A stretch of DNA of 64,000 nucleotides from Pyricularia pennisetigena (GCF_004337985.1 NC_043741.1:6086417-6150416); one strand, 5' to 3'. Positions 21,439-33,710 are shown, counted from the first letter of the stretch. The notes: generated by a model not told the origin, from the letters alone. Numbers and translations: made by a program.

Positions 21439-23308
21439 ATGTCGAAGGTGACGCCGAGACACCATGCCACTGGCTATTCCAATGGATATCCACCTTCCAA
21501 CAGGTTGGAGTTCTCGCCACACAGGTGAGCTCTCTCCTCTTGTCGCCTTTGCCCGAAACAGCGCTTTTAGACGAGAACCGTGTCTCGAACCATCTTCATA
21601 TGAAGCAGTCGATTTTTTGATGCTAACTAGCCCCATTTCCGGAACTTAGATACCAGCCTCGGACTGCGACGCCCTCATTAAGACGCCGACGACAGTTTAT
21701 ATTTCGCCTTGGGGTAGTTCTTGTCCTCGGGGCTTTCGCGTGCTTTGTGTGGCCAGGCTTTGCAACCGTGGTTTCCCTATTGCCATTGAGTCTTCTCGGC
21801 AACAGCGGGTTATCCCAGATCGAGACCGTTCGGTATTACGACCTGTCTAATGTCCAGGGCACCGCACGGGGATGGGAACGAGAGGAGCGCATTCTCATGT
21901 GCATTCCTCTGCGCGATGCGGAAGCACATCTGACCATGTTCTTCTCTCATTTGCGCAACTTTACCTACCCTCATCATCTTATCGATCTCGCCTTCCTCGT
22001 CTCGGACTCCAAGGATAGGACGTTGGAAGTACTTGTTGAAAACTTGGAGAAGATCCAGGCGGACGAGGATGAAAACCAGTGGTACGGAGAGATCTCCATC
22101 ATCGAGAAGGACTTTGGCCAAAAGGTCAACCAGGATGTGGAGAGTCGCCACGGATTTGCCGCCCAGGCAAGCAGACGAAAGCTGATGGCACAGGCTCGTA
22201 ACTGGCTTCTCAGTGCCGCCCTGCGTCCATATCATTCATGGGTCTACTGGAGAGATGTGGATGTGGAAACTGCTCCGTTCACGATCCTGGAGGACCTGAT
22301 GCGTCACAACAAGGACGTCATCGTTCCAAGTGAGTAGAGGGCCCCTCAGCCACGGCCAATTCAATCGTGGCGTCAAATTTGCTGACATTGTCTGTTTCCT
22401 TGCAGATGTCTGGCGCCCACTTCCCGACTGGCTTGGTGGAGAGCAGCCGTACGACTTGAACTCGTGGCAAGAGTCCGAGACTGCTCTAGCTTTGGCAGAT
22501 ACTTTGGACGAGGACGCCGTGATCGTAGAGGGCTACGCCGAGTATGCCACTTGGCGACCTCACCTGGCCTATCTTCGCGACCCTTATGGTGATCCCGACA
22601 TGGAGATGGAGCTTGATGGTGTCGGAGGCGTCAGTATCCTTGCCAAGGCCAAGGTCTTCCGCTCTGGCTGCCATTTCCCGGCCTTCAGTTTCGAGAAGCA
22701 TGCTGAGACTGAAGGGTTCGGCAAGGTACGACTTTTGAGTGTTTCAACGAACAGTTTTTGTTTATTCGAGGCACAAAGCTAACTACTTGAGTACAGATGG
22801 CCAAGAAGATGGGCTACTCGGTTGTTGGGCTGCCGCACTACACTATTTGGCATTTGTATGAGCCCAGTGTTGACGATATCAAGCACATGGAGGTAAGACA
22901 CAACTCCGTTCCCTGAATTCATCCAAAGGTGACAGCCGGGTTATATTTGTGCATGTTTTGCTAACCATCACGCAGCAAATGGAAAGGGAGAGACTTGCAC
23001 GTGAGGCCGAAGAGAAAAAAAAGGCCGACAAAGAGCAAAAGCTTAAGGATGCATTCGCCGACCCCAACAACCAGTGGCAGAAGGATAAGGCTGCCATCCA
23101 GGACATCGCTAAGAGCGGTAAGGATAAAGGCGCAAAAGCGGCGGATTCGGAAAAGAGTAAGGCTACCGAGAAGGATGATGCCACGAAGGACACCGCAGTC
23201 AACGCAAAGAAAGCCGACAAGAAGGACGACGATGCCGACAAGCCAGCAAAGGCCAAGAAAGAAAGCGAGGCAGGCAAAGACACCAAGGCGGCTAAGAAGC
23301 AGCAATAG
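21439..23308 (+). CDS. ANP1: Golgi mannosyltransferase, Anp1/Van1/Mnn9 family (Anp1-like)
   Basis: Five exons (21439-21524, 21650-22329, 22406-22725, 22797-22892, 22976-23308) encode 504 aa. The family forms the mannan polymerase complexes of the cis-Golgi, extending alpha-1,6-mannose on N-glycans with GDP-mannose. Seen directly: a short basic cytosolic N-terminus with four arginines, a signal-anchor span near residues 45-66, a stem, then ERILMCIPLRDAE, the DVD metal-binding motif near residue 231 (YWRDVDVE), VIVPNVWRP across an intron, DGVGGVSILAKA, and GLPHYTIWHLYEPS. A lysine/alanine-rich highly charged tail of about 110 residues follows DDIKHMEQMERERL and is mostly one exon. The tail and the DDIKHME junction favour Anp1 over Mnn9 or Van1; that subtype is less certain than the family. 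Confidence 0.87.
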
Positions 23309-24439
23309 GTGCGCACTTCTGCCGATTTCCTCGACTAGATGAGTGGTCATTCTGGCAGTAACGATTTTTATTTTACATTTTGCACATGTTGCTGGATATC
23401 TTGGTGTTATCCCTTGTGGTTTTTTTTTCTTTTTGATCTGCTTCAAAACAAGTCGCTTAGCGGATGTGCAGCACTGTACCGTGCGAGAGAAGACAACTAT
23501 TTGAGTACTAACATTTATGATTTCCATGGCAATCTGGGACCATGGTGGAAGGGATAGAATATGATTGGGAGTGGACGCGGTTCTGTACAACATAGGGGTT
23601 CGCCTCATGGGGACGCTGGCTTTTGGCGTTGTCGGGGCGTTTCGTCTGTAATATTTTCCTAGGTTCAGCGAATCTCGAGATGTCACGTCTTGACTGATGT
23701 TTGGACATGCTGATCACGTATGTGCCTGGTACCTGCATCCATTGTCCATTATTTGTGCAATCTGAGTTGTGTAGCAAGTATATACCCGCTCTAACACCCT
23801 AGAATAGATACCTCCAAAACCCCGAGGGGCTTCAATTGCATGAGGTCCACTTCTGTCAGGCGATAACGAATTTAGAAACATGGCGGACCCCACATTCAGT
23901 CAGTCAAACTCAGTGAACGTCACTCTTTCGCTTGCCTTTATCGATTGGCGTAGTTAGTCGTCCAAAGCTCCAAGTGTTCAGAAAGTTCCGTCCAGCTTAG
24001 GCAATAAGCAACATGTTCGTGTGTGTTGTCATGAGCGCATAAAGACTACGCTATTGATTCATCCTTTGGCATTTTGTTTGGCTTTTTCTTCTTATTCTTC
24101 GTGTCCTGTGCATATAGAAGCACAGGTGGCTTTGACTTTTATTGCATTGATTCTTGGTCGTCTTTCTGCAGCACAACAGATCTCGACTCGGAAGTAGCGC
24201 CAATCTTCCTTTCGCGCGCACACAAGTACACGCACATACACCCACAGTGTTTGTGCGAAGAAGAATATCCGGTCCCGAATTGAATGGATTTTGAATATAA
24301 CTGACCGTCCACCCACGCGTCTTTTTCCTTTCCAACCTCGGATTCGAGAAGGAAACAGGGTGCAAAGAGGAGGACCATCCTCGCGACCGCTAGCAAACAA
24401 CACACCCGGCATACTCCCGAATAACCTGCGACGCGCAGG
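23309..24439. other. Intergenic region upstream of GEA
   Basis: About 1.1 kb between two plus-strand genes, containing the 3' UTR of the mannosyltransferase and the GEA promoter/leader. A short CACA-rich stretch lies at 24218-24247. No gene is supported. Confidence 0.5.
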
Positions 24440-27400
24440 ATGAGCCGCGATGCGCCTGTGCCGAGAATCATGGAGCCGGACACTGTAGAGGCGCTGTCGT
24501 CGCGCCGGCTAGCTGCACAAGCAGCGCGGATGCAGTACCGCAACCGCCCCGTCTCGGTCGCAGTCCACCCGGTTTCGCTGGTTATATCCGAGTGCATCTC
24601 CATCACTTCGGCCATTCAGAAATATGCGCGGTCCCAGCACTCGTCCGTCTCTGCCATCCTGGGCGGTACGCCCAACCCGGTACAGCTCGGTCCGCCCTCG
24701 CCGGGGTTGAGGATGAGCCGCGGCGGCAAGGACGGAGCAACTAGGGGCGCTGGAGGAAAGGGAATTCTGGGCGACGCGAACGAGTTCGGGCCGGCCAACC
24801 GATGGGGCTTGAGGGGCAAAAAGGGGAAGAGCATGGCTGACAACCCCCTGATATCAGGGTTTGCAAGACTACGCAATGAGCTTGCTGGCGTCAAAGGTAA
24901 GGTGTAGCGTTGACATCAGGAAGGATCATACGAGACAAGATGACTGACAAAATGCTATCCAGACATTCACGAGTTCGACTCCCTAACTCTTCTATACCCG
25001 TTCCTCCAAATCATTCAGACAAAGGGAACAGCCGCCCCGATTACGATCCTGGCATTGCGAGCCATCCGAAAGTTCCTTGCCTATGGCTTCATATCACCTG
25101 AGTCTCCGCGCTTTGCCCTAGCCATGCAATCTCTCTCGGCTGCCATCACCCACTGTCAGTTTGACATCAGTGATTCGGCTCAGGAGGAGGTGGTTCTCTT
25201 GATGATATTGCACCTCATGGAAGATATGCTGTCGGGACCTGGTGGAGACATACTGAGCGACGAGAGTGTATGCGATATGATGGGCCGGGGTTTGACCATT
25301 TGCTCCCGCGCAAGATTCTCCGAGGTCCTCAGACGCACCGCCGAAGACACCATGATTCGCATGTGTCAAATTATCTTTGAAGATTTGAAGCACTTGGAGG
25401 AAGAAGCTGGGGAAGAGAGCGACGCTCTCGATAGAAAGACCAACGGCGACATGGACAACGTCAAGATGGACCCTGCAGCGGACGGTACCGCTGTCCCAAA
25501 GTTGGCTCAGCCAGTCCTCTCTGCAGACCCGCGACCTTCGGATAGTTTTGAGAAATCTAGAAGTGATGGCGAATCTGTCTCAGCTGTCGTTGCAGACGGT
25601 GCAACCGTGGAGACAACACCGCTGCTTGATACGACTATCCACAATGAGGGCACCGCAGGCGCGACAGATCCAGCATCAGAAACCACTCAACGGGCAGACC
25701 AAAGTGGGACGGAAGGACTGACAGGAGAGACAGATGCTAGTCGCCCAAGCACAAGCACGACAGCCTCTGAACGCAGCGAGGAAACAGAATCTGTTGACCT
25801 GAGGCCCTACTCCTTACCGTCTGTCAGAGAGCTATTTCGGGTTCTCGTCAATTTCCTTGATCCGAACGACCGGAAACAGCCAGATGCTATGAAAGTGATG
25901 GCTCTGCGCATCATCCACGTGGCGCTGGAAGTTGCCGGCCCATCAATCGCTAGACATCCCGCACTGGCGACCATTGCCGAGGATCGCCTCTGCTGTTTTC
26001 TCTTTCAGCTTGTTCGATCTGACAACATGGTTATTCTACAAGAATCCTTGATCGTTGCGGGAACTTTACTGTCCACCTGCCGCGGTGTTCTCAAGTTGCA
26101 GCAGGAACTATACCTCTCATATCTCGTTGCCTGCCTTCATCCCGCGGTCGAAATCCCCAAGGAAGCCAACATTGACCCATCACTGTACGCTGGCATCCCA
26201 CAGTCACCGAAGCTTGTTAAGCCAGCAGCCTCTCAACAGCCACCAAGCAGCGGTAGGTCCACGCCTGTGCCCATCAAGGACCGACAAAAACTAGGTCTGG
26301 AAGGCGGCGCGCGGAAGCCAGATGCCAGGCAAGCCATGGTTGAGAACATTGGGGTCTTGGCTAGAGTACCGACATTCATGGTTGAGTTGTTCGTCAACTA
26401 TGACTGTGATGAAAACCGCGCTGATTTGTGCGAGGACATGATCGGCTTGCTCTCACGCAATGCACTTCCCGACTCGGCGACGTGGAGTACTACGAGTGTA
26501 CCTCCGCTCTGCCTGGATGCTCTCTTGCGTTTCATATCGTTCATAGCTGAACGGTTGGACGAGCCTGCAAACCACGAAGGATTTCCTCACCCCGCAGCGC
26601 TGAGAGAACAAAGGAGGAAAAAACGCATCATTATCCGTGGAACCGGCAAATTCAACGAGAGCCCTAAGGGAGGCTTGGCATACTTGCAGGACAAGGGCAT
26701 CATTAAGGATATCAAGGATAACAGAGAAGTCGCCCATTTCCTCAGAAGCACGACGAGGGTGTCCAAGGCCGTTCTGGGAGAGTTTTTGGCCAAAAAGGGG
26801 AACGAGGGCCTTCTCAACGAGTTTCTTGATACGTTCGACTTTAGTGGCAAGCGTGTTGACGAGGCACTGCGACAGATGCTTGAGACGTTCCGTTTGCCCG
26901 GCGAATCGGCTCTGATCGAGAGAATCGTCCAGATATTCTGCAAGAAGTACTACAGCAACGCAAATCAGGATGTGGCGGACGAAGACGCGGTATACGTGCT
27001 AAGTTATGCCATCATTATGCTCAACACCGATCAGCACAATCCAAACCTCAAATCGGAGAAGCGTATGACATGCGAGAACTTTGCCCGCAATCTCCGTGGC
27101 ACAAACGGCGGCAAAGACTTTGCCCCTGAGTACTTGCAGGCCATTTTCGAGGCCATCAAGTACAACGAGATCATTCTTCCCGATGAGCATGACAACAAGC
27201 ATGCATTTGACTATGCCTGGAGAGAACTTCTCTCCAAGACCGAGTCGGCCGGCCCTCTCATTGAGTGCAATACAAACATTTACGATGCCGATATGTTTGC
27301 AGCCACGTGGAAGCCGATAGTTGCGACTCTATCATATGTATTCATGTCCGCTACAGACGATACCGTATTTGGCAGGGTCGTCGCTGGCTTTGACGAGTGT

Positions 27401-29708
27401 GCCCGTATTGCCTCGGCATACGGTATAACGGAAGCCCACGACCAAATCATCTACTGCTTGAGTCACATGACGACCCTGGGCAACGAGACTCTGGCCAACA
27501 CCAGTCTGAACACAGAGGTCCAGGTTTCTGGCAACAGCGTCATGGTCAGCGAACTGGCCGTCAAGCTAGGCCGCGATTTCCGGGCGCAGCTAGCCACCCT
27601 GGTTCTTTTCCGTGTTCTTCGCCAGAGCGAGCATGTTGTGAGGAAGAGCTGGAGATATATCATCCGTATATGGCTGAACTTATTCGTCAACTCGCTCATC
27701 CCACCCTTCTTTTCGAACGATCCAGAGCGGTTGGCAGGCTTGCCGCCAATCCCACTGCAAAGCCCATCACAGGTCATCAACCGTGGGGCAAAGCAGAACG
27801 ACGCAGGGTTCTTCTCAGCCTTCACTTCGTACATCTCTAGCTACGCTGCCGATGATCCACCGGAGCCTTCGGACGAGGAGCTAGAGAGCACACTATGCAC
27901 TGTTGACTGTGTGAACTCATGCCACATGGGCGACGTCTTTGCCAACGTCAAGTATGTATACTTTACTCCCCTTTCTGCTCTTGCGCTCGCTTCCACGAGC
28001 AATCACGCTAATACGAAGACAGCAATCTTTCGGGCGAGGCCCTAGAAACCTTGGTAGACTCTTTGATAGGCGAGATTCCCGAAGACAGCGGGATTGTGAT
28101 CACAGTTAAGGCCGAGAACATTCCCCCGACGTCGCCTGCCAATGGACCGAAACCTCACGATGCGCCCAAATATGACCCGGCCATGGTCTATATCATGGAA
28201 TTTTGCACGGTTCTCGCGCTACGCGACGATGAATCCATGAAGCTCATCGGGAAGCGGGTCGTAGATGCATTGCAGGCTGTCCTCCGGGATGCGTCACGCT
28301 ACAGCCCCGTGCTCGTGGGCAGAACATCATTCTACCTTTTCAAGCTGCTCCATGCCAGCTATGTATGTCTTATTCCCAGCGATGTCAACTTCGCCATCCT
28401 CTTTTTGCGTTTCTCAAGGTCGCTGACAAGTCTCCTCTCAGGACTATGACTTTGTTCGCCCACCAGTGCTTCTCCATGCCGTGTCGAGCTTTCCCAAAGA
28501 TACATTGATCAAGTGCGCTCAGATTGTTCTACGGGGAATTAAGTTTTGCATAGAGAAGCCTGGTCCGTTGAGGAACGAAGTCATGACATCTCCAGACTTT
28601 TGGGCAATCATGGGCACTCTGGCTGGCAACGCAGAGGTTGCTCCGATTGTCTTCGAAATCTTGGAGAGCGGTGTTAGCGGCTCGCCCCCAGCCATCATTG
28701 CAGACAACTACCGCCCTGCGATAGCGCTGCTCAACCAGTTTGCAAACGCTGCCAATGTCGGTGCCATCGCTGAGCAGAGGACAGCAGACCGGAGGCAGCG
28801 TAAGCCGCGGCCCGCCAAGCCTGAGAAAGCGAGCGAGAATGCTGTTGTTCAGCGTGGCATCAAAGCTATCAACCTCATATATGGCATGACCTCTCGCATA
28901 CCTCACCTTATGAAACAGTCGCACTTGGAGAAGAACGAAGGTTAGTACCTGTATCAAAACAGGCCAATAGGGATCTGAAGAGACTAACAGTTTTAAAAGC
29001 ATGGTCCGCCTACTGGCTGCCAATTTTTGAGGCCCTGACGGCGCAGTGTACAAATCCGTGCCGAGAGGTCCGTCAACTGGCCTTCTCCTCGCTGCAAAGG
29101 TCACTACTTTCGCCAGACATCACGTCAAGTGACCACCACGAATGGACCTCGATATTTGGAGAGGTTCTATTCCCTCTCATCCTACGACTGTTGAAGCCCG
29201 AGGTTTTTTCCACGGATCGTGACGGCATGAGTGAGACGAGAGTGCAGGCAGCCTCTTTACTTTGCAAGGTGTTTCTACAGTACCTTGTTCAACTGTCCGA
29301 GTGGGACGGAATGCTTGATCTTTGGCTCAAGATCATTGACATTATGGATCGTCTGATGAACAGCGGTCAAGGGGACAGTTTGGTAAGCTCGAATCAAAGG
29401 CTCCTTGATGAAGCTTGTTTGCGCCCAATTTACTAACAGGTTGTCTTTCACACCATCAGGAGGAGGCAGTTCCGGAGAACCTCAAGAACGTGCTGCTCTT
29501 CATGTCCAGTAGCGGGATCCTTGTTCCTCCCAGTAGTGATTCCTCAAAGGAGAAGCTCTGGGTTGAAACCTGGAAGCGGATAGATCGGTTCCTGCCAGAG
29601 CTGCGAAACGACCTTGCATTAGACCAGCCCAGCATTGGAGAGGCCAATGAAACCGCGCCGCCTCCGGCCCCAGTACCGGTAGAAAAGGAAGCAGGGAAAA
29701 AGGATTGA
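24440..29708 (+). CDS. GEA2: Large Arf guanine-nucleotide exchange factor (Gea1/Gea2/GBF1 type)
   Basis: Six exons (24440-24896, 24963-27951, 28023-28362, 28442-28940, 29000-29382, 29460-29708) encode 1638 aa. Gea/GBF1 proteins activate Arf1 at the cis-Golgi and start COPI coat assembly. Seen directly: the N-terminal DCB region (HPVSLVISECISITSAIQKYARS), a Ser/Thr/acid-rich linker around residues 300-420, the HUS block ending near FVNYDCDENRADLCEDM, and the Sec7 domain at about 700-900. The Sec7 domain includes FRLPGESALIERI with the catalytic glutamate near residue 800, and LSYAIIMLNTDQHNPN. HDS domains follow. The Asp after MLNT and the Met in KRMT match brefeldin-sensitive large GEFs. The yeast paralogues are 1408 and 1459 aa, so this copy is longer, as in other filamentous fungi. 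All six exons join in phase. Confidence 0.93.
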
Positions 29709-30079
29709 TGCCTGCTTAGAAAAGACAATGCAGAGATGTTTTCTGTAATGAAGGTGGACATATACAAAATATAACGTGTACATTTGCTGTAATAGATTGA
29801 AGTTGGAATCAAATAATGCAAGGCATCGCCTTCATCCACCTTTGGTATCCACTTTTATTTCCGGATGGATTGGTCCATCCCTCTTTAAAGCTGCGTGGCT
29901 GGAAACCCAAAGTCAACAGCGGGTGGGGCATAGAATCATTTATGAGTCGCGACTCTTTTTCTCGGTGCAATCCCCTTCTGCATCCCGTCTCAATTCTCCA
30001 AATACAGCCCCGAAGAACTGGAAAAACCACCTTCTGTCAATTAACATCATTCATCAGGCGGAGAAAATCTTGCACAGCC
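29709..30079. other. Intergenic spacer GEA / U1A-like
   Basis: 371 bp between two plus-strand genes. No coding or repeat signal is recognised. Confidence 0.45.
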
Positions 30080-30620
30080 ATGTCAGAAGCTCCGATTGCC
30101 ACGTATGTGTCATTGCACTCCGACACTGCGTCAGGTATTTGGTAGACAAAAAGACGGAGTGGAGGAAATAGGAATATTCCCGAGTTCACTAAACTCAGGC
30201 CATGGAAAAAAGGAAGCTGACTTACAGGACAAAAAAAAAACACCCAACTTTCACCGGGGCTCCTTGGGTGATTTTTTTTTTTTTTGTAGTGTCTATGTCC
30301 GCAACCTCGAGGAGCGCGTCAAGCCCGACGTGCTCAAGGAGACGCTGACCACAATATTCTCCGAGTACGGCAACATCATCGACATTGTGGCCAAGACCAA
30401 CCTCAAGGCCAAGGGCCAGGCCTTTGTTGTCTTTGACGACCCGGCCTCGGCCCAGCGCGCCATAGAAGAGGTCCAGGGCTTTGAGATCTTTGAGAAGCCC
30501 ATCCACCTGGCCCTGGCCCGCACGCGGTCCGACGCCACCGTCAAGGCCCACGGGTCCGAGGAGGATCTCGAGGCTCACAAGAGGAGACGTATCGCCGAGA
30601 TGGGTATGTTTATTTCTTCT

Positions 30621-30653
<33 letters not shown>

Positions 30654-31107
30654 GTCGTGTAAAAAGGTTCTTTGTTCCACTTAGATTTCCCTAAACTAAC
30701 TCGATCCTTTTTCTTTTCCTTTTTCTTGGGACAAAAAAGACAAGAAAAAGGCTGCCGAGGCCGCAGCGGCCCAGACGCAGCTCAAGGACAGAGCCAACAA
30801 GCCCGGCCGCGGCCTCAAGGCTACGGGTCCGGCTGGTGCGGCGCCCACGGTCCCGGACGAGTATCTGCCGCCCAACAAGATCTTGTTCGTGCAGCATCTC
30901 CCCGAGGACTTCGACGTCGAAAAGCTCACGACCGTGTTTGGCCGGTTCGATGGCTTCCGCGAGGTGCGTCTCGTGCCTGGTCGGCGCGGAATCGCCTTCG
31001 TCGAGTACGACGGCGAGGCGGGTGCCATTGCCGCCAAGGAAAACACGGCCGGCATGCCGCTCGGGGCGGAGGGGAAGCCCGTCAAGGTCACGTACCAGAG
31101 GCAGTAA
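30080..31107 (+). CDS. U1A/U2B''-type snRNP protein with two RRMs
   Basis: Three exons (30080-30102, 30290-30603, 30740-31107) encode 234 aa. The first exon is only 23 nt (MSEAPIA plus two bases). RRM1 has RNP2 VYVRNL and RNP1 KGQAFVVF; RRM2 has ILFVQHL and GIAFVEY. The stretch NTIFSEYGNIIDIVAKTNLKAKGQAF-type spacing and the basic KKKAAEAAAAQ linker match the U1A/U2B''/SNF family, which binds stem-loops of U1 and/or U2 snRNA in the spliceosome. Filamentous fungi usually have one such gene, so dual U1/U2 binding is plausible but inferred. Both introns contain homopolymer runs: T14 ending 3 bp before the first acceptor, and T28 (30626-30653) within the second. Confidence 0.9.
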
Positions 31108-31421
31108 AGGAGGAATTAGATATAGCACAGCATATCAACGAGCTATATTTCCATTCTCAGTTATTGTTCGGCCAGATACAATGCGTTCGTTATATTTACG
31201 ATTTAATGACATGCCGCCCGCTTGTCTGCTTCGGCTAGCGTAGGTATGAGCTACTATAGAACAATAACAATGATAACCAAGGGGTGAATGCGTTCATTTT
31301 GAGTGACTGGAGTCTCATGTCTTTCCTCATCAGGCTGCTTTTGCTTTTGCTGTTGCTTTTGCCATGTAGACAAACGGCATTCACGGGTGGTTCGTAGGAT
31401 GAATGTGGTTGTTGGAATAAA
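31108..31421. other. Convergent spacer U1A-like / VMA8
   Basis: 314 bp between facing 3' ends. Nothing beyond presumed 3' UTRs is visible. Confidence 0.45.
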
Positions 31422-32635
31422 TCAGAATATGACATCTTCCTCGTCCTCATTGCCGAGTATGTCTGAGGGACCCTCGGACTCCTTCGGCACGTCTCCGCGT
31501 TCTGCCTGCTCGGCCTTTCTGGCGGCCATCTCCTTGTCCGCCTCCTCGTTATCTCTTTGTTTCTTGCCTGCGACCTTTTTGAGTCTGTAAAACTCTTCAC
31601 GATCAAGCTCGTCGAGCTCGGAGTTGATATCTGACTGAGAGTTAGTGGCTTTCGTAGGCAGTCGGGCCCTATTTTGAGCTTACATTTAATGGTGTTCTCA
31701 GTCCGAGGAATGATGACATGTTCGCTTCAAAGTGTTAGTTCATATACACGCCGGAATGGGTTGGTACCAGTAGTTACGGCTTACATGGCGTTGACTATAA
31801 TTTCGTCAGCATATTGTTCAAGTAGCAAAATCATTTCCACATAGAAAAGGGGCAAAGCTTACCTCTTCGGTTGACAACCTTGATGACTTCGTCGAGGATG
31901 ACAAACGCCGTCTGTAGACTTGCCAGCTCGACGAGAGCCTCAACCGCCCTGGCGTACGTCTCACGGCACCTCTGCACTTGCTGTCCGCCCTTGCCCAGTC
32001 CCGTCATGGCAAAGTCGTTGCTCCCTTCATCGACATAGCTCTCAAAGGCTGGCAACAGCACACCAGAGACGTTCTCCTGCTTGGCGCGGATCCGGAAGCG
32101 AGCCGACTTTGCCGACTCCTGCACTGTGTAGCCAATGTCGCCGCCGACAGCGTATGTCACCTCGGCCAAGGAGAAAGCTGCGATCTGCATCACCCGCCCC
32201 ATCTTCCGTTTTGCCTCATCGATTCGCTTGGTGATTTCTAGCCCAGAGAGAGTAGCTCGTCAGTCACCAAGCTATGGGGTCGAGATCGGGGTCGCCTTGC
32301 ATGGAAAGGGATGCTGTCATCATACCTCGGAAGCGCCTATAAGAAAAGCAGAATACCTGTGTTAGCTAATCCTGGCCGGCAAGTCATATAGAGGTAGACG
32401 GCATGGTGATGAGAAGGGGGACTCGCTTTGTGAGGGCTTCACTCTTGCGCTTCAATAGACTGTGACCGGTTTCAGCTCCCTTGAGCTTCGCCTTCATAAT
32501 ACCCAGCGACTGCCGGGTCGGAAAGACAGCTTCACGCTCCTATGTATTGCTTGGTGAGCTTCATGGCCTCAACTATGATGAGGGGGTGGAGGACGATAGC
32601 TTGGGCAGGGCGTTCCTTACTCCTGCGCCAGACAT
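31422..32635 (-). CDS. VMA8: V-type proton ATPase subunit D
   Basis: Seven exons on the minus strand (32621-32635, 32427-32539, 32326-32336, 31863-32237, 31785-31794, 31684-31724, 31422-31630) encode 257 aa; the yeast protein has 256. Subunit D is the central rotor stalk of V1, coupling ATP hydrolysis to proton pumping at the vacuole. Seen directly: FPTRQSLGIMKAKLKGAETGHSLLKRK, then ALTKRFREITKRID across an 11-nt exon, SARFRIRAKQENVSGV, GLGKGGQQVQRCRE, LVELASLQTAFVILDEVIKVVNRR, NAIEHVIIPRTENTIK across a 10-nt exon, and INSELDELDREEFYRLKK. The acidic C-terminus EDEEDVIF matches the family. The intron after exon 2 starts GCGAGT, a GC-AG intron. All phases close exactly, and no other joining restores the conserved helices. 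Confidence 0.93.
31785..31794 (-). other. 10-nt internal microexon of VMA8
   Basis: Flanked by TATAG acceptor and GTAAGC donor. It supplies two bases of Val, then Asn and Ala, and two bases of Ile in the conserved NRRVNAIEHV segment. Skipping it would delete conserved residues and shift the frame by one base. Confidence 0.85.
32326..32336 (-). other. 11-nt internal microexon of VMA8
   Basis: Flanked by TATAG acceptor and GTATGA donor. It encodes the end of Lys, then Arg-Phe-Arg, and the first base of Glu in the conserved LTKRFREITKR helix. Confidence 0.85.
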
Positions 32636-33710
32636 CGCGAATGATGTTTCGAGGACAGCTTGTAAGCTTTACTAGAAATATGAACTGCGTAGTTGACACA
32701 GAATACAGCTGTCTAGCAGCCAATTGTTTGATAGGTGGATGGCGGGGACTGCAATTGCGTGATGTTGGTCAATAGGGAGGTCGCCGAGCTATTGCCGTGA
32801 CGTCTGTCGGAGCTGCTGTCTAGGGCGGGATGGGTTCAAACGGCTCCGTAATCCGGGCTGGGATTGGATTTGGCTGGTGAGTGGCTGGACCTTGAGTGGA
32901 TACGCAGCTAAGGATGGCCAGTGTGGCGCTTGCTGCCCAATTTGTGCCAAGGCAAGCACCAGACGGTTGCTGGGGTTTCTAGCGGCCGGCTATTGCACTA
33001 TTCAAATCTCGTAGCTAGAACAGGGGCTTGAATTGCGATCACTGATCCAGATTAAGCAGCGGGAGGCTCGCAAGAAGGCGAAACTTGCCAGCAGATATTT
33101 TAGCTTGAGTTTATAACAATCGATAATACTACAAGATAGATGCAACGGGTTTTCTGAGACATTGGAAGGCTTCTAGAGGCTGCCTCCCCATGCTGTTGTC
33201 TCTCTTGTAGTGTGCATAATCATGTACCGTCAAGGTACATGGGTCACGCCGGAGTCAGGTGTATCAGCCCTAGCGCTGGCCCAAGCTGAGCGGTAACGGC
33301 AAAGTATCTTTTTTCGTGCGACGGTACCCGCTCGGGCGCGCCGGTAAATATGGAGAATTGCGCATGAATTTCGGGCTGCCAACAAGGACAACCAAAGAAC
33401 GCTACCGAAAAAAGAAACGCGGTTTTCTCAGTGCTGCGAGCTCAGGCACTTTGTTGACATTGAGACTTCCCCACGACAACGACGCCCGCCCTCTTGGGTG
33501 CCTACAGCCAGTCGATAATCGAGATCGATCAACCGCACTGGCTGCTCAAAAACAAAACCCAAATCGATCGTGATGGTTTGACGACGGGCGCGAACAAATA
33601 TAAAATCACATATCCCCTCCCTGCCAACCTTTGGCGCACGATCGCTCGCTCGTACCAGCTCGTTTGTCGCACTTCTCCCGGCCTGGCCGTCGCCGGCCAA
33701 TACCTTCGAG
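32636..33710. promoter_or_regulatory. Divergent promoter region VMA8 / SYF1
   Basis: About 1.1 kb between divergent start codons. No coding sequence is supported. Promoter function follows from gene orientation only. Confidence 0.5.

Noticed and set aside
22961..23686. A 241-codon minus-strand frame rich in Leu/Val
   Set aside because: It is the antisense of the Lys/Ala-rich tail of the Anp1-like gene, which naturally reads as hydrophobic residues.
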